Shown here one piece after another: positions 17,435-26,506 of a DNA stretch of 64,000 bases. Origin of the DNA: Aureispira sp050633105. Its GTDB lineage: Bacteria; Bacteroidota; Bacteroidia; Chitinophagales; Saprospiraceae. The position numbers and the translations under genes are program-made. Location of the stretch: positions 1 through 64,000 of the forward strand of contig JBOEFW010000015.1 of assembly GCA_050633105.1 (NCBI GenBank). The letters are read 5' to 3'. The notes below the pieces were generated by a model, which did not search any database, was not told the origin of the DNA, and saw only the letters and a program-made list of their open reading frames with translations. Position 1 is the first letter of the stretch, and each line of letters begins with the position of its first letter.

Positions 17435-17613
17435 GAAAAGTAGTATTGTCTAAGCAAAAATTAGAAGACTCTTTGTAAGGAGCTTCGATTTAATAAGTCA
17501 CAAAAGTACAACACAAATTGGAAGGCGCCCAAGAAAAAATTACATTTACATCATTCCTTTTGAAGAAATATAGGGGAGAGGTTCTTCCTTCATTTTTACT
17601 ATAAACTGTTATC

Positions 17614-18123
17614 ATGAAACATATTTTTGCTGGATTTTGTCTAATAGCATTTTCCCTTTTATCTTTTTCAGCACACCCTATTTATTTGTCTACAACAGAA
17701 ATTGACTACAACAAAAAAGCGAAAACATTGGAGATCGCTGTCAAGATTTTTAGTGATGATTTAGGAGAAGTTCTTAGCAAAGAGCAGGGGACAGCAGTCG
17801 AAATTGGAACAGATCGAGAGCACAAAGATGCGACCACTTTAATTACAAAATATCTAAAAGAACACTTTGTAGTTGAACTAAATGGTAAGCCCAAAGCCTT
17901 TCGTTACGTGACTCGTGAAAATGTCCGAGAAGATTTTTATGCTACTTGGGTGTTGCTAGAAGTGTCTAAAGTATCTAAAATAAAGTCTCTTAAATTAACA
18001 AATAATATCTTGATGGAGCACAATGATGGACAACAGAATCATGTAAAATTTAGAGAAGATAGAACACAAAGTTACTCTAGAAGTGTAGCGGTAGAAGGGC
18101 AGGAGCAGTTAGTTTTGAAATAG
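17614..18123 (+). CDS. DUF6702 family exported protein
   Basis: A 169-aa protein with a signal peptide of about 22 residues ending in SAHPIYLSTTEI, the typical beginning of DUF6702 proteins. The mature part is predicted beta-rich, with FVVELNGKPKAFRYV and the AATWVLLEV-like strand (FYATWVLLEVSKV) near the C terminus and NILMEHNDGQQNHVKF at the end. The family is of unknown function and is usually found beside M1 peptidase and HupE/UreJ genes, as here. It is divergent from HupE, with 179 bases between them. The gene is followed immediately by the cluster of parS-like palindromes. Confidence 0.75.
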   Translation: MKHIFAGFCLIAFSLLSFSAHPIYLSTTEIDYNKKAKTLEIAVKIFSDDLGEVLSKEQGTAVEIGTDREHKDATTLITKYLKEHFVVELNGKPKAFRYVTRENVREDFYATWVLLEVSKVSKIKSLKLTNNILMEHNDGQQNHVKFREDRTQSYSRSVAVEGQEQLVLK

Positions 18124-18143
18124 ATAAACGCATTGCATTATCT

Positions 18144-18183
18144 CAAACAGTACAATGTTCCACGTGGAACATTGTACTGTTTG
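18144..18183. promoter_or_regulatory. parS-like palindrome 1
   Basis: A perfect 40-nt palindrome centred on TGTTCCACGTGGAACA (18156-18171). The 16-bp core differs at one position from the ParB-binding consensus TGTTCCACGTGAAACA known from other bacteria. It lies 20 bases after the DUF6702 stop codon, in a convergent intergenic region. Confidence 0.7.
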
Positions 18184-18199
18184 TTCCTGATTAAAAACT

Positions 18200-18239
18200 A
18201 AAAAGGGTAGATGTTCCACGTGGAACATCTACCCTTTTT
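18200..18239. promoter_or_regulatory. parS-like palindrome 2, also terminator-like
   Basis: A second perfect 40-nt palindrome around the identical 16-bp core (18212-18227). Its outer arms are A5/T5, so the same DNA can also form a bidirectional rho-independent terminator for the two converging genes. The arms outside the core are unrelated to those of site 1, so only the core is conserved. Confidence 0.75.
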
Positions 18240-18268
18240 TCTAAGCATGAAGGTCAACAGTGCTTAGC

Positions 18269-18288
18269 AATGTTCCACGTGGAACATT
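18269..18288. promoter_or_regulatory. parS-like palindrome 3
   Basis: A 20-bp palindrome whose core (18271-18286) is identical to sites 1 and 2. It abuts the stop codon of thrB (18287-18289). Spacing between consecutive core starts is 56 and 59 bases. Confidence 0.75.
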
Positions 18289-19243
18289 ACGCCAACATTG
18301 ACCCCTCGTGGTCTATACTGGCTACAAAACTAGTATGGCGAATCTTATTTTGGGTGTAGACCTTTTTCATAGCTTCTTCTACTTCTAAGGCTTCAAGGCT
18401 GTTTTTACAGAGGGCAAATACAGCTGTTCCTTGACTTGCCAAAGTGCATCCCAAGGCACGGTTAGATAGTGCTGCTTCTTTTAATTCCTTGAAGTAAGGA
18501 GTATATTCTTGCCAGTATTCTTCGACGGTATTATTACTAATAGCAGAAGATAAAAGTGCTAGATTAGAGGTGCTAAAAGCTTGAACTAATGCAGCTGTTT
18601 GTGCGGCTTGTTCTTTAACAACAGCTAAAGGAAACTGTTCTGGTAATTGAGTGCGTTTCTCTTTTTTGGTGCCTTTATCGTTTCTAGGATAGATCACTAC
18701 TACCTGTAACCCTCTAATTAGAGGTAGGCGATAAAAGTCTAATTGGGCATGATCTCGAACTAAGAACAACCCTCCTAGTAACGCTGGAACAATCGCATTA
18801 ATACGCGGTTGTCCTTCTGCTAGTATTTCTCCTTTTAGAATGAAAGGCAAAAGTTCTCGCTTTTCTAAGGGACAACCAAAAGCGATATTAACAGCAACCG
18901 CCGCACCTGCCGCACTCGCTGCACTAGAACCTAAGCCATGTCCAAGGGCTACTCGTTTTCGGAGGCTTAGATCAAGCCCCCATTTAGAATCTAAACCATG
19001 TTCTTGTTTGAGATGGTCCAATACCAATTGAGCGACTAAGCCTGCTGCGTTTTGCTCAACGGCTAACGGAATGGGCATTTTGTGTCCTGTAATTTCACTG
19101 ATTACTATATGGTCTTTATCACTTGGTTTGACCAAAACTTCATCATATACCGCTGATAAAGCGATTCCAAAAACATCTAAACCACAACCAAGATCAGAGA
19201 TAGTTGCTGGGGTAATTACTTTAAAATTTGATTTGAATTTCAT
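18287..19243 (-). CDS. thrB: Homoserine kinase
   Basis: A 318-aa cytosolic GHMP-family kinase that phosphorylates L-homoserine to O-phosphohomoserine, the step before threonine synthase. The GHMP ATP-binding loop GLGSSAAS is at 103-110, and the N terminus VITPATISDLGCGLDVFGIAL matches the family's first motif (PATxxNLGxGFD) with small changes. Length is typical. It stands alone here: neither thrA nor thrC is adjacent, although these often are in Bacteroidota. Its 3' end abuts the third parS-like palindrome. Confidence 0.92.
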   Translation of the reverse strand: MKFKSNFKVITPATISDLGCGLDVFGIALSAVYDEVLVKPSDKDHIVISEITGHKMPIPLAVEQNAAGLVAQLVLDHLKQEHGLDSKWGLDLSLRKRVALGHGLGSSAASAAGAAVAVNIAFGCPLEKRELLPFILKGEILAEGQPRINAIVPALLGGLFLVRDHAQLDFYRLPLIRGLQVVVIYPRNDKGTKKEKRTQLPEQFPLAVVKEQAAQTAALVQAFSTSNLALLSSAISNNTVEEYWQEYTPYFKELKEAALSNRALGCTLASQGTAVFALCKNSLEALEVEEAMKKVYTQNKIRHTSFVASIDHEGSMLA

Positions 19244-19356
19244 ATGCTAATATTAGAGTTCTGCTCTCTTTCTATTCTTATAAACAGGATTAAAATTATT
19301 CTTGAACTGCTTTCTAATTTCACGGCTTATATCCTTCTTTAAGTCTTAGCATTCCG

Positions 19357-19364
19357 TAAATTTG
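19357..19364 (+). promoter_or_regulatory. Candidate -7 element for the aminotransferase operon
   Basis: TAAATTTG matches the Bacteroidota TAnnTTTG element, 43 bases before the start codon. No good TTTG -33 element is present, so this is tentative. Confidence 0.3.
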
Positions 19365-19407
19365 TCTGTTTGCAGCTGTTTTGCAAACGTAAAATTAAGA
19401 GAAAAAA

Positions 19408-20613
19408 ATGATAACACAACGGCAATTGTTTTTAAATCATGTCGCACAGACAAGTGATGCTCCTTTATTGCTAGAAGTAAAACGAGCAGAAGGGGTTTAT
19501 TTATATGATGAGGAAGATCGCCCGCACTTAGATTTAATTGCTGGGATTAGTGTTAGTAATTTAGGACATAGCCATCCTGCTATAATTAAAGCCATTCAAG
19601 AACAGGCCAATCAATATTTACATACCTTGGTGTATGGAGAGTTTGTACTTTCTCCCCAGGTACAGTTAGCGACTCTTTTACAAACGCATTTGCCAGAGCA
19701 CTTAGATTGCACCTATTTTGTTAATTCAGGAACAGAAGCAACAGAAGGCGCTATGAAATTAGCAAAGCGTTATACTGGCCGAACAAAAATAGTAGCTTGT
19801 AAACAAGCTTACCATGGTTCTACCCAAGGTGCTTTAAGCTTAATGGATGATCCCTTTTTTACAGCGCCTTTTCGCCCGCTCCTCCCCGATATTACCCACA
19901 TTGCTTTTAATGAGGCAGAAGAACTCAATCAAATTGATGAACGAACGGCTTGTGTTATTATGGAGACTGTTCGTGCAGAAGTGGGCGTTTTGTTACCCCA
20001 AGACAATTATTTGCAAAAAGTAAAGGCCCGTTGTGAAGAAGTAGGTGCTCTTTTAGTTTTAGATGAAATTCAAGTAGGTTGTGGCCGTACAGGGAGCTTA
20101 TTTGCTTTTGAGCAATACGGTATTGTTCCCGATATTTTACTCCTAGCAAAAGGCTTTGGCGGAGGAATGCCTTTAGGCGCTTTTGTTTCTTCTAAAGAAA
20201 TCATGCAGGTATTAACAAATAATCCTGTATTAGGACACATCACTACTTTTGGTGGTCATCCTGTTTGTTGTGCGGCTAGTTTAGCTAGTTTTAAAGTTTT
20301 GACAGAACAAACCAATATCATTGGAGACGTGAAAGCAAAAGAAGCTTTGTTTCACCAAGAGCTTCAACATCCTGCTATTAAAGAAATCCGTTCTGCTGGT
20401 TTATTGATGGGAGTAGAACTCCCCTCCTACGACTTTGTTTTGGCCGTGATCAAGGAAGCCTTAAAAAATGGACTGGTGAGTGACTGGTTTTTATTTAATG
20501 CTTGTGCTATTAGAATTGCTCCACCATTGATTATTACAATGGAAGAGATTAAGAAAGCTTGTACTATTTTATTGGCCGCTATTGAAAAAGCTTATCAAAA
20601 TGGAATCAAATAA
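19408..20613 (+). CDS. Class III PLP-dependent aminotransferase
   Basis: A 401-aa fold-type I aminotransferase of the acetylornithine/ornithine/4-aminobutyrate class. The PLP lysine is Lys248 in LLLAKGFGGGMPLGA. The phosphate-binding SGTEATEGA is at 107-115, and the cofactor aspartate lies in LVLDEIQVGCGRTG (Asp219). Which amino donor it uses cannot be told from sequence; no arginine-biosynthesis genes are nearby, so acetylornithine aminotransferase is not assumed. The 3' end overlaps the CPBP protease gene by 14 bases, so it is the first gene of an aminotransferase - CPBP - cdsA operon. Confidence 0.9.
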   Translation: MITQRQLFLNHVAQTSDAPLLLEVKRAEGVYLYDEEDRPHLDLIAGISVSNLGHSHPAIIKAIQEQANQYLHTLVYGEFVLSPQVQLATLLQTHLPEHLDCTYFVNSGTEATEGAMKLAKRYTGRTKIVACKQAYHGSTQGALSLMDDPFFTAPFRPLLPDITHIAFNEAEELNQIDERTACVIMETVRAEVGVLLPQDNYLQKVKARCEEVGALLVLDEIQVGCGRTGSLFAFEQYGIVPDILLLAKGFGGGMPLGAFVSSKEIMQVLTNNPVLGHITTFGGHPVCCAASLASFKVLTEQTNIIGDVKAKEALFHQELQHPAIKEIRSAGLLMGVELPSYDFVLAVIKEALKNGLVSDWFLFNACAIRIAPPLIITMEEIKKACTILLAAIEKAYQNGIK

Positions 20614-21493
20614 TTTGGAGTCTACTCCACTCAATATTTCTTTTTTGCAACTCCTTTCCTTTGTTTTTATTTGGTTGTGCTGTGCTTTAGTCGGAAGCTT
20701 GATTTTGACTTCTTTTATGCAAGGCAGTGGCTTGACAAGTATGGAGGAAATTTTAGAGCAAATTAAAACTACCCAAAATGGAGACTTCATGAATCAATTG
20801 CGCTACTTTCAAATTGTAGGGCACTTGTCTAATTATTTTCTTCCAGGAGTTCTGTTCATTTTTTGGTGGCATCGAAAACAACCTTGGAAAAAAATGTACT
20901 TGGATCAAGCCCCTACTTGGAAAAATCTCTTGGCAAGTTTTGCGGCTATTCTGGTTTTATTTCCTTTCGTTTCTTGGATCTATTATTGGAATATGGAATT
21001 GTTGCCTACAGATTGGATCGCACTGGATAAGCTAGAATTGCAAATGGCTTTTCTGAATATGAGGAATAGCTATGAACTATTCCTTAACATCTTTTTGTTA
21101 GGTGTGGTAGCTGCAGTTGGCGAAGAATTGGTATTTCGAGGAATTATTCAGCGAATTGTAGAACGACTTGTTGGTAATGTACATGGAGGTGCTTTTATAA
21201 CAGCAGCTTTATTTTCTTTTATTCATTTTCAATGGGAAGGATTTGTTGCCCGCTTTATTTTGGGCTTGTTATTCTGTTATTTGTTGATTTATACTAGGAA
21301 TTTATGGGTTCCTATCCTTATGCACTTCTTTTTTAACAGTATACAAGTTATTATTCCTTATTTTAGTCCAGAATCCATAAAACAAGTAGGTGAAACAACA
21401 GAAGTTCCTATTGTTATAGCTATCATAAGTATTTTATTATTTAGTATAATTTGGAAATTATTCATTTTGAATAAAAATATAATCTATAAGTAA
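20600..21493 (+). CDS. CPBP-family intramembrane metalloprotease
   Basis: A 297-aa multi-pass protein of the CAAX prenyl protease 2/CPBP (Abi) family. The conserved motifs are present: EELVFRG (Glu175-Glu176, Arg179), then FSFIHFQWEG with the metal-binding histidine, and the third motif NLWVPILMHFFFNS. The ATG at 20600 is chosen over a TTG at 20582; both overlap the preceding gene. Members cleave or bind membrane proteins, sometimes for prenyl processing or bacteriocin immunity, but here no bacteriocin genes are seen. It lies one base before cdsA, so a membrane-homeostasis role is possible. Confidence 0.87.
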   Translation: MESNNLESTPLNISFLQLLSFVFIWLCCALVGSLILTSFMQGSGLTSMEEILEQIKTTQNGDFMNQLRYFQIVGHLSNYFLPGVLFIFWWHRKQPWKKMYLDQAPTWKNLLASFAAILVLFPFVSWIYYWNMELLPTDWIALDKLELQMAFLNMRNSYELFLNIFLLGVVAAVGEELVFRGIIQRIVERLVGNVHGGAFITAALFSFIHFQWEGFVARFILGLLFCYLLIYTRNLWVPILMHFFFNSIQVIIPYFSPESIKQVGETTEVPIVIAIISILLFSIIWKLFILNKNIIYK

Positions 21494-21494
21494 G

Positions 21495-22349
21495 ATGAGT
21501 TTAAAACAGAGAACAGCCACAGGGTTAATCATGGGCGTTGTAATGATTTCCGCTTGTTTGTTTAGTGCAATGACATGTGCCCTATTATTTTTAGTGATAA
21601 ACATCTTTTGCCTTTGGGAGTTAGGGACCCATTTATTGACCCATGATGGTACATCCTTTACCAATCGACTTCGGCATGGAGCATTTGTTTTTATAGGCAG
21701 TTATTTACCTATTTTAGCGGCGTTTGTTTGGATTTTTGGACAACCAAAATTACACTGGCTAGTTTTTTTCTTTCCATTCCTTACAGCTATGCTATTTCTG
21801 TTTGAACTTTTTGGAAAATCGCTTAAACCTTTCCATAATATGGCTGCTATGAGCCTTGGATTAGTTTATGTGAGCATTCCTATGAGTTTGGCTATTTGGA
21901 TCAGCAGTAGCCCTATAGAGGCCTTTGGAGGAGTGGGAAATCACTTTATGATGGCGGTCTTTTTTATGGTATGGGCCAGTGATGTATTTGCCTACTTGTT
22001 AGGCTCCAAAATTGGTAAGAGTAAGATGTTTCCTCGCATCTCCCCTAATAAGACTTGGGAAGGTACATTTAGTGGTGTCGCAGGAGCGATTCTGACAGGT
22101 TATCTCTGCTCCTTATTCTTTCAGCAATTAGATTTCTCTTTGAGCTTTTGGATTGGGGCAGCTTGTATTTGTACCATTTTTGGTATTCTTGGCGATTTGG
22201 TGGAATCTATGTTTAAAAGAAGTTTAGGAATTAAGGATTCAGGAAATGTATTGCCAGGACATGGCGGTTTCCTTGACCGTTTTGACGCCTTTATTTTTGT
22301 GGTTCCTTTTATTTATACCTACATCATACTCTATTTCCAAGCTTGGTAA
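21495..22349 (+). CDS. cdsA: Phosphatidate cytidylyltransferase
   Basis: A 284-aa membrane enzyme making CDP-diacylglycerol from phosphatidate and CTP, the branch point for phosphatidylethanolamine and phosphatidylglycerol. About eight membrane segments are seen, and the C-terminal family signature is complete: SMFKRSLGIKDSG followed by LPGHGGFLDRFD. The start is one base after the CPBP stop, so translation is likely coupled. Length matches the family. It is the last gene of the operon and is followed by a long perfect inverted repeat at 22392-22431. Confidence 0.95.
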   Translation: MSLKQRTATGLIMGVVMISACLFSAMTCALLFLVINIFCLWELGTHLLTHDGTSFTNRLRHGAFVFIGSYLPILAAFVWIFGQPKLHWLVFFFPFLTAMLFLFELFGKSLKPFHNMAAMSLGLVYVSIPMSLAIWISSSPIEAFGGVGNHFMMAVFFMVWASDVFAYLLGSKIGKSKMFPRISPNKTWEGTFSGVAGAILTGYLCSLFFQQLDFSLSFWIGAACICTIFGILGDLVESMFKRSLGIKDSGNVLPGHGGFLDRFDAFIFVVPFIYTYIILYFQAW

Positions 22350-22391
22350 TGGAGTATGTGCTCCTTTTCAAGCATTCATGCAGTTAGAACC

Positions 22392-22431
22392 AACAAGTAT
22401 AGTACTTCATAACGTAAGTACTATACTTGTT
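22392..22431. repeat. Perfect long inverted repeat after cdsA
   Basis: 16-base arms (starting AACAAGTATAG) pair exactly across an 8-base loop. No T-run follows on either strand, unlike the other terminators here, though its position 42 bases after the cdsA stop suggests transcript-end protection or termination. Confidence 0.7.
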
Positions 22432-23048
22432 CGTATAAGAGGATGTACCTTCTTCTAGTTATAGGAACAAGTAAGTTGTTGCGCCATTCACAAGCAGGAC
22501 ACAGCCATATGAATTAGCATTCAAGGGAGCTCATGAGTGAAAATAGTTAGCTGTTTTACACTGTAAGTGCCTGTGGCATCCTCTTTGAAGACTATGTTTT
22601 GTATGACAGCACAGATTACTTGAAGGGGTGCAACTACTTACGAACAAACTGAGTTCAAATGTATTTTGAATGACAGCATCCCCTTTTGCGCAGATTTAAT
22701 AAGTGGATAGAGACATTAATTAAAACTTATTAAGTGAATTAAGAGGCATTTTTAGTATTGTAATTTTTTTGCTAGAAAGCCTTTTTCTATAGAGTTGTAA
22801 CAAGCTAGAATGATCTATTCTTCTTCTGTAAGAATACGATTAAACTTGGAGACTATTGACAACTTTACTTAAACAGTTTAGAGAAGCTATTATAACCGCT
22901 TTATTAGCTTGCTCATGCTCTTCTCTTGGAGAAAAAATAGACACGGTTGATCTTCTTATAAGAATACAAAGGGAGACAGCTAAAGGATAAATAAATATCA
23001 AGCGATTCTTCAAGAGCTGACACTTGTTAGTCAGACAGAGTGAATTAA

Positions 23049-23095
23049 AAATAAAATGGGCTAATCCTGACAGCAGGATTAGCCCATTTTTATGA
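23049..23095 (-). terminator. Strong hairpin terminator
   Basis: 17-base perfect arms (AAAATGGGCTAATCCTG) with a 4-base loop and T-rich tails on both strands. It ends the minus-strand gene at 23117 and could also stop leftward-to-rightward read-through. Confidence 0.85.
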
Positions 23096-23116
23096 ATTAG
23101 CGTTGTTCTTCTCTAT

Positions 23117-23797
23117 CTAAGAAAATAACAAACGTCTAGTTGTTTCGTTTTTAGTTTCAGCAGCAAAGCCAAACGTTACTTTCATTATTTCATAACCTAA
23201 ACCACCTACGATGAAGATAACACCTTCTTGGAAGTAAGCACCTTGGAATAAAGCCCAACCAAAGAACATAAAGGAATGTAACATCCAAGCTTTTTGATTG
23301 ATTTCAGAAAGACGCTCGCACATGCAAATAACAGCTGTTGTAGCAAGCAAGTATAATAACACTGGAAAACCATCTGTTAATAGTTGGAAACTCATCAATT
23401 CGTAACCAATGATAGTACCCATATAAGCAGCAAAAACTATTCTCCAAGACTTGGTATCAATCTTGCCACCCATCAAATTGCCCATTAGAACAATAAATGT
23501 GTGTAGGCGAATGAATTCATTCTCGTAGAAACCAGTTGCAATTGCCCATACAAAGAAGGCGATAAGCAGTAAGTAAGACCAGTTTTTCTTTTTGCTTTCT
23601 GGAAAATCGTCTTCATAAATATCTGTCAATGCAATTAGACCGTAGTGTACACCTTGAGCTACCAACATCCACATAGGGACGGCAGAAAATAGTGTATCAG
23701 CACAAGCGATGAAAATGAAAGACAGTAGGAAGAACTGCAAGAGTAAGTTTAGGGTGCGCTCTTGTAACTTGGCACTCTGTAGTAATATTGCTAACAT
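23117..23797 (-). CDS. Polytopic membrane protein of unknown function
   Basis: This 226-aa protein has about seven hydrophobic segments (for example FFLLSFIFIACADTLF at 22-37, YLLLIAFFVWAIATGF at about 75-90, LLYLLATTAVICMC at about 145-158). I do not recognise a family. Loops are short, and a charged segment with EDDFPESKKKN separates the third and fourth segments. The call as a real gene rests on its length, composition, ATG start and the strong terminator just downstream. It is monocistronic and lies downstream of a TonB receptor on the same strand, but a separate terminator lies between them. Confidence 0.6.
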   Translation of the reverse strand: MLAILLQSAKLQERTLNLLLQFFLLSFIFIACADTLFSAVPMWMLVAQGVHYGLIALTDIYEDDFPESKKKNWSYLLLIAFFVWAIATGFYENEFIRLHTFIVLMGNLMGGKIDTKSWRIVFAAYMGTIIGYELMSFQLLTDGFPVLLYLLATTAVICMCERLSEINQKAWMLHSFMFFGWALFQGAYFQEGVIFIVGGLGYEIMKVTFGFAAETKNETTRRLLFS

Positions 23798-23994
23798 GAT
23801 AGTAAGGGACTAAACAATGAGATCTGGGACCGAATAATAATAACCTGTAAACCGAATAATAATTTAAATCTATACAAGGTGGGAATCCCTTGCATTGCAA
23901 AGGTAACATTTCCACGTTAAATTCCATTTACATTTTCTTAACTTTTTTTTCTAAAAAGGTCAAAAACAATGACTTGTGTCGCTAGATTTGGCCG

Positions 23995-24029
23995 AAAAAA
24001 AAAGGCGCCCTCAAAAAGAGGGCACCTTT
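23995..24029 (-). terminator. Terminator of the third TonB receptor
   Basis: On the minus strand AAAGG(T)GCCCTC pairs with GAGGGC(G)CCTTT over a T5 loop and continues into nine Ts, about 93 bases after the receptor stop. Confidence 0.85.
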
Positions 24030-24121
24030 GGTTAAAAACGAAATATTATTTGGCGACCGTTTATCCAATATGACAGAAATATGACATTAAAACGGTAACA
24101 TTTTTTCAAATGAGTACACTA

Positions 24122-26506
24122 CTATCGCTTTGGCTTGAATCCGAACGTCAAACGGTAGGTCAAATCAGGGAAGAAACCTAGTTGTGGAGAGACTTCCACT
24201 GTTTGTGTACTAGCATTGTACTGACGGGCAAAGACATTTTGTTTGTTTGTTACATTGATTAAGTCCAAGAAAACGCGGTGGGAGATGTTTCTACGGCCAT
24301 TATTGAAGTGTAGTCCAAGTTTGATATCTGCCCGTAAATAATCACTTCCAATGGTGCTATAAGCTTTATCCCATTGGCGAATTTCGTACCCTTTTCGTAT
24401 CGATTCTGGTAGGTCAACTGGTGTTGTTCTATTAGGAGAAGCGTACACAAAGTTGACATCAATTGTAAACGCGTTGGCACGTTTGGGCCCTATCTTGAAG
24501 ATTTTTCCTGCCAAAAAGTTCACTACATAACTGTGGTTGTAAGGTGTAAACCTCCAAACTCCATCACTACCTTGATATTTAGAGTTAGTATAACTAGCAG
24601 TAAATAACCCATAGTAATCTTTGCTAAAGAATTTCTCAATGGTCAACTCTGCTCCAAAGTTGCGTCCAAATCCTTCATTTACTAAATCTGTTAAGGTTAA
24701 GAGTTCAAACTCCTGCCCCATATTAATACCACTAAAAGCACTAGAGTAAGTCGTGATTGGTACATTCGTATATAATTGGTAGTAACCTTCTGCTCTTAAA
24801 CGCCAGTTATCTAGAATCGCCCAATCATAGGCTCCAACAAAGTGATGCGATTGTGTAAAGCCTAAATTGCGATTTACTGGCTGCAAAACGCCATTCTGAT
24901 CTTCTTGCTCATTGAAGTAAACCATTAAAGGCTGCATCTGATGGTGCCAGCCATAACCTAAGCTGAATTTGTGAGAACTCAAGGGTTGCCAAGTTAATGC
25001 AAGACGAGGACCAATACCATAAGTATTATTAAGTAATAAATGCTGTGCGTTCACACCAACATTAATACGCAACTTCTTGCCAATACGGGCTAGGTACTGT
25101 ATATATACTTGTGAGGACAACGTATTTCCATTGTAATCTCTTGCTCCTTCATTAAAGAGCTTATCCTCATAAAAGGAATTGATATTATAAAAGGTCTCTA
25201 CAACACCTGTTCTAATGGTATGGTTATAGCTCAAACCAAAATTGAAGAAAGAACTTAGGGTTGCTGTAAGGTTTTCATTTCTATTATCTAAGACAATATC
25301 TCTTTTTCCATCAGCCATTAAGGTATCTTCTGTATATAACTCTCTTTCATAAGAGCCACCCAAGGTTGTTTGCCAATAAGATTTTTTCTCAGGAGTTAGA
25401 AACAGTTGATATTTGAAACCAATAACCCCCAATTGTTTTTGAACATTGATATCTCTAGCAAATCTATTGGCAATATCAGCAGAGTCTAAATCTCCATTAC
25501 CTAGATTGAATTGCCCTGTACCACCTAGACCAAACATAGAAAGGTTACCCAATCTACTTTTACCAAAGTCAATTTTGAAGGAGATATCCTGATTGTTTGG
25601 TGTTAGGGCTGTTCCAAGGCTTAATCCTACTAAACGCAACAAGTCATAAACACTATAGCGATAAGAAAAAACAAAAGAAGAACCATTTCTCTTCGAGATT
25701 GGTCCTTCAAAACCAAACTCCGCTCCTGTATAACCAATCTGAGCGGTTCCTTCATAAATATTCTGGTTACCTGAACGCAGACCAACATCAAATACACCTC
25801 CTGTTACATTTCCATACTGAGCAGGAAAGGCTCCATTTAGGAAATCAGAATTACGCATCAAATTGGTATTGATCATTGGCCATAAACTACTAAGATAACC
25901 TGCCAAAGAAAAGTGGTTAGGATTAGGAATAGGCATCCCTTCTAGTTGCCATAGAACATTGAGGTGAGAATTTCCACGAACAATAATTCCATTCTCAATG
26001 TCATTACCAATATGTACCCCTGCAAAGTTAGCTGCCAAACGAGAAGGGTCATTTCGAGCACCAGAATAGCGGCGTACATCTTCAATGTTAAAGGAACGAA
26101 TTCCTAACAAGGCCATACTATTATTAGGTTGATCACGGGTAGTTTTTTTGGTAGAAGTAGCAACAACGACTTCTTTCATGTTCACTACTAATTCTTCTAA
26201 CCCGATATCTAATTTTACTTGCTTACCTGAGGTAACGGAAACATCAGGAACAACTACAATATCATAATTTTCATGAGTTGCTAATAAACGATGCTTCCCA
26301 ATAGGAACATCTTCTAGTTTGAACTGTCCATTCTCATCGGTGATGGCTACTTTCAACGGAACATAGTTGAGGAGCTCAATGGAGACGTTCTTAATTGGTT
26401 TGTCTGTGAGATTATCGGTCACTTCACCATAAATAACCTGGGTGGCTTGTGCGTTTACTAAAAAAGGAAACAACAGCAGCGCTGAAAATAAGAGTAAGTT
26501 TTTCAC
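24122..26506 (-). CDS. TonB-dependent receptor (distinct subfamily)
   Basis: A 794-aa outer-membrane receptor. I choose the GTG at 26506, because it opens an exact signal peptide (MKNLLLFSALLLFPFLVNAQ); the longer frame adds 34 residues of poor quality. Domains: carboxypeptidase-like regulatory domain (about 22-105, IYGEVTDNLTDKPIKNVSIE), plug (about 130-240, with AGVHIGNDIENGIIVRGNS and QYGNVTGGVFDVGLRSG), then the beta-barrel ending RLTFGFKPKR. It is only distantly related to copies A and B and lacks a DUF4249 partner. The C terminus ends in basic residues rather than the usual aromatic, which is uncommon for barrel insertion. Substrate unknown. Confidence 0.9.
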   Translation of the reverse strand: MKNLLLFSALLLFPFLVNAQATQVIYGEVTDNLTDKPIKNVSIELLNYVPLKVAITDENGQFKLEDVPIGKHRLLATHENYDIVVVPDVSVTSGKQVKLDIGLEELVVNMKEVVVATSTKKTTRDQPNNSMALLGIRSFNIEDVRRYSGARNDPSRLAANFAGVHIGNDIENGIIVRGNSHLNVLWQLEGMPIPNPNHFSLAGYLSSLWPMINTNLMRNSDFLNGAFPAQYGNVTGGVFDVGLRSGNQNIYEGTAQIGYTGAEFGFEGPISKRNGSSFVFSYRYSVYDLLRLVGLSLGTALTPNNQDISFKIDFGKSRLGNLSMFGLGGTGQFNLGNGDLDSADIANRFARDINVQKQLGVIGFKYQLFLTPEKKSYWQTTLGGSYERELYTEDTLMADGKRDIVLDNRNENLTATLSSFFNFGLSYNHTIRTGVVETFYNINSFYEDKLFNEGARDYNGNTLSSQVYIQYLARIGKKLRINVGVNAQHLLLNNTYGIGPRLALTWQPLSSHKFSLGYGWHHQMQPLMVYFNEQEDQNGVLQPVNRNLGFTQSHHFVGAYDWAILDNWRLRAEGYYQLYTNVPITTYSSAFSGINMGQEFELLTLTDLVNEGFGRNFGAELTIEKFFSKDYYGLFTASYTNSKYQGSDGVWRFTPYNHSYVVNFLAGKIFKIGPKRANAFTIDVNFVYASPNRTTPVDLPESIRKGYEIRQWDKAYSTIGSDYLRADIKLGLHFNNGRRNISHRVFLDLINVTNKQNVFARQYNASTQTVEVSPQLGFFPDLTYRLTFGFKPKR

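Larger units (their letters stand above)
22350..23116. other. Gene-poor 770-base region
   Basis: No gene is called with confidence. It contains the inverted repeat at 22392-22431 and the terminator at 23049-23095, given separately. A 44-codon frame from a TTG at 22856 to the TAA at 22988-22990 reads like the start of a lipoprotein (hydrophobic stretch ending LLACSC) but lacks a mature domain. This could be a decayed gene; the rest shows no coding signature or tRNA. Confidence 0.45.

Noticed and set aside
18200..18239. parS-like site 2 as merely a terminator
   Set aside because: It is terminator-like, but the core is shared exactly with two sites whose flanking arms differ, which a terminator alone would not explain.
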